A model generated the notes under the pieces. The model was given only the letters and a program-made list of their open reading frames with translations, searched no databases and was not told the origin of the DNA. From positions 8,246,001 through 8,310,000 of the forward strand of contig NC_063151.1 of the NCBI RefSeq assembly GCF_020921035.1: a DNA stretch of 64,000 nt, written 5' to 3'. The DNA comes from Rhodamnia argentea (Eukaryota; Streptophyta; Magnoliopsida; Myrtales; Myrtaceae). Each line of letters opens with the position of its first letter. Positions within the stretch are counted from its first letter, which is position 1. Both the position numbers and the translations under genes were made by a program. Shown piece after piece: positions 63,001 to 64,000 of the stretch.

Positions 63001-63521
63001 TGAAACCTCAGATAATATTGTAAGAGCTACTTTTGGTAATTGAATCGATGATCTATATAACTCGAGCTTGAGTTACAAAGTGATGCTAGTAACCTTTGGC
63101 AATTCAAGAAATTCAACGTAATCTCTAAGTTCATCGATAGTTTCTCTTTAGTCATCTTTGAGTGAGAAAAATGCACATTCCTCCGAGTGTATTTCATGTG
63201 ACTACAGAGTTATTAAGTAGTTTGTTGTCTCAATTTTGTTTTATGGATCCTACCACAACCTTCATTGTCCTTTTTCATCTGAAGCTTCAGGAGATCTCTC
63301 TATATATTTTCCTCATAAAACTATTTAAATGTTCTATGCCTCATCAGTTCTGGCGGGGTTCGTTGGGGGAAGCTAAAGAAGCATTTTTGACACGTCAAGC
63401 GAAGGGAGAAATTACTCTGTTAATTGAAGGCAAGACAGACTGTTCTGTTGAGATGCCATCAGAGGACCAGCTTGAAAATGAACTAAGACACTTGATGTCC
63501 AGTGGGCACAGCCTTTCTGCG
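60027..63521 (+). CDS. RsmI-type 16S rRNA (cytidine-2'-O)-methyltransferase, organelle-targeted; 3' end outside window
   Basis: Eight exons seen: 60027-60263, 60826-60893, 61235-61331, 61417-61545, 61878-61986, 62085-62229, 62475-62517, 63348-63521. They total 1002 nt (334 aa) in one frame, ending at GCG/GTATTG, so at least one more exon lies downstream. RsmI uses SAM to 2'-O-methylate C1402 (E. coli numbering) of 16S rRNA. Residues 1-79 are rich in Ser, Arg and Leu, like a chloroplast or mitochondrial transit peptide. The tetrapyrrole-methylase fold follows: LYLVGTPIGNLEDITLR from 86, ILSEDTRHSGKLLQHY, SDAGTPGISDPG at 163-174, PIPGPSALVAALSASGL, FVGFLPKHSGARRERL and REITKIHEE. No gene symbol is claimed because the compartment is inferred. 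Confidence 0.92.
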
Positions 63522-64000
63522 GTATTGATCTCATTGTGAATGTACTGGTTGCACATTAGTTTCTAGTGTTTCAAACGGCTCAATGTGGAGCTTACCACAT
63601 GCACGAGCCAATTAAACCTTGTATAGATGATTATGGACCTTATGGCGAGAATGTATCACTGTTCAACAATGCAACTGCATGTTAAAAGAGAGGAACAAAG
63701 TGCATTAAAACATGCTGTAAGTTTCCTTCCAGGCATGTACTGGTTGCACTTTAGTTTCTAGTGTTTCAAATGGCTCAATGTGGAGCTTACCACATGCCCA
63801 AGCCAATTAAACCTTGTAGAGATGATTATGGACCTTATGGCAAGAATGTATCACTGTTTGACAATGCAAATGTATGTTAAAAGAGAGGAACAAAGTGCAT
63901 TAAAAAATGCTGTAAGTTTCCTTCCAGGGACATTGATGGAAATGCTTTGGTTGTTGTTTAGTCTGCCCATCACTGTACTTTTCAAAAACTTGTTTTTTTG
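63522..64000 (+). other. Intron or terminal part of the RsmI-like gene at the window edge
   Basis: Follows the donor at 63522. No further conserved RsmI residues are visible before the window ends. Most of the stretch is the tandem duplication described separately. Confidence 0.5.
63541..63930. repeat. 195-bp tandem duplication in the 3' part of the RsmI-like gene
   Basis: Copy 1 is 63541-63735 and copy 2 is 63736-63930. Both start tgtactggttgcac and end with a TTTCCTTCCAG-like acceptor sequence. They differ at roughly ten positions. Because each copy ends in an acceptor-like site, the duplication could offer alternative 3' splice sites for the next exon. Confidence 0.88.

Overview
The window is nuclear DNA of a flowering plant, most likely a woody eudicot. 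The coding genes have multiple introns with GT-AG junctions and AT-rich introns, long CT-rich 5' leaders and wide AT-rich spacers full of DNA-transposon remains. The repeat types look Myrtaceae-like to me (low confidence): 'ATAAGGGCC-GAAGTG' terminal repeats around GC-rich cores, and 'ATATCACAAAAAATC' and 'GACACAAAT' fold-back elements. There is no bacterial, organellar or CRISPR content. All exon coordinates were built by hand from translated conserved protein sequence plus splice consensus and frame bookkeeping; no alignment was run.

Layout. 0-1.2 kb: probable 5' end of a minus-strand gene leaving the window. 4.2-8.0 kb: a complete minus-strand bifunctional nuclease (BBD1/2 type, 9 exons, 327 aa). 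9-19.9 kb: a gene-poor stretch with a long fold-back Mutator-like element (10.8-12.3 kb, 9-bp target duplication) and three related elements with terminal inverted repeats around GC-rich cores. 20.0-23.4 kb: a minus-strand BAHD acyltransferase (2 exons, 470 aa) whose 2-kb intron carries a cluster of tandem GC-rich palindromes. 26.4-26.8 kb: a near-perfect 165-bp tandem duplication. 28.9-31.4 kb: a plus-strand group C MAP kinase (TEY, 372 aa). 33-40 kb: spacer with three fold-back MITEs. 40.4-41.6 kb: a group S1 bZIP gene (171 aa) with the conserved sucrose-control upstream ORF in its leader. 44.3-44.7 kb: a decayed RPL12 ribosomal protein copy. 45.4-48.8 kb: minus-strand 26S proteasome ATPase RPT4 (10 exons, 398 aa). 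50.0-54.8 kb: minus-strand family-4 type glycosyltransferase with a signal anchor (7 exons, 483 aa). 55.2-58.0 kb: a dead hAT transposon with 8-bp target duplications, nested in an older GC-core element. 60.0-64.0 kb: plus-strand RsmI-type rRNA methyltransferase with a probable organelle transit peptide. Its 3' end is outside the window, and a 195-bp tandem duplication follows its last visible exon.

The genes are ordinary single-copy plant loci (defence nuclease, acyl transfer, MAPK signalling, sugar-regulated bZIP, proteasome, glycosylation, organelle rRNA modification). Nothing in their order suggests an operon or a shared pathway. The unusual material is in leaders, introns and spacers: the SC-uORF cluster, the intronic palindrome array, the fold-back MULE and the related GC-core elements. 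I did not find a convincing new multi-gene system.
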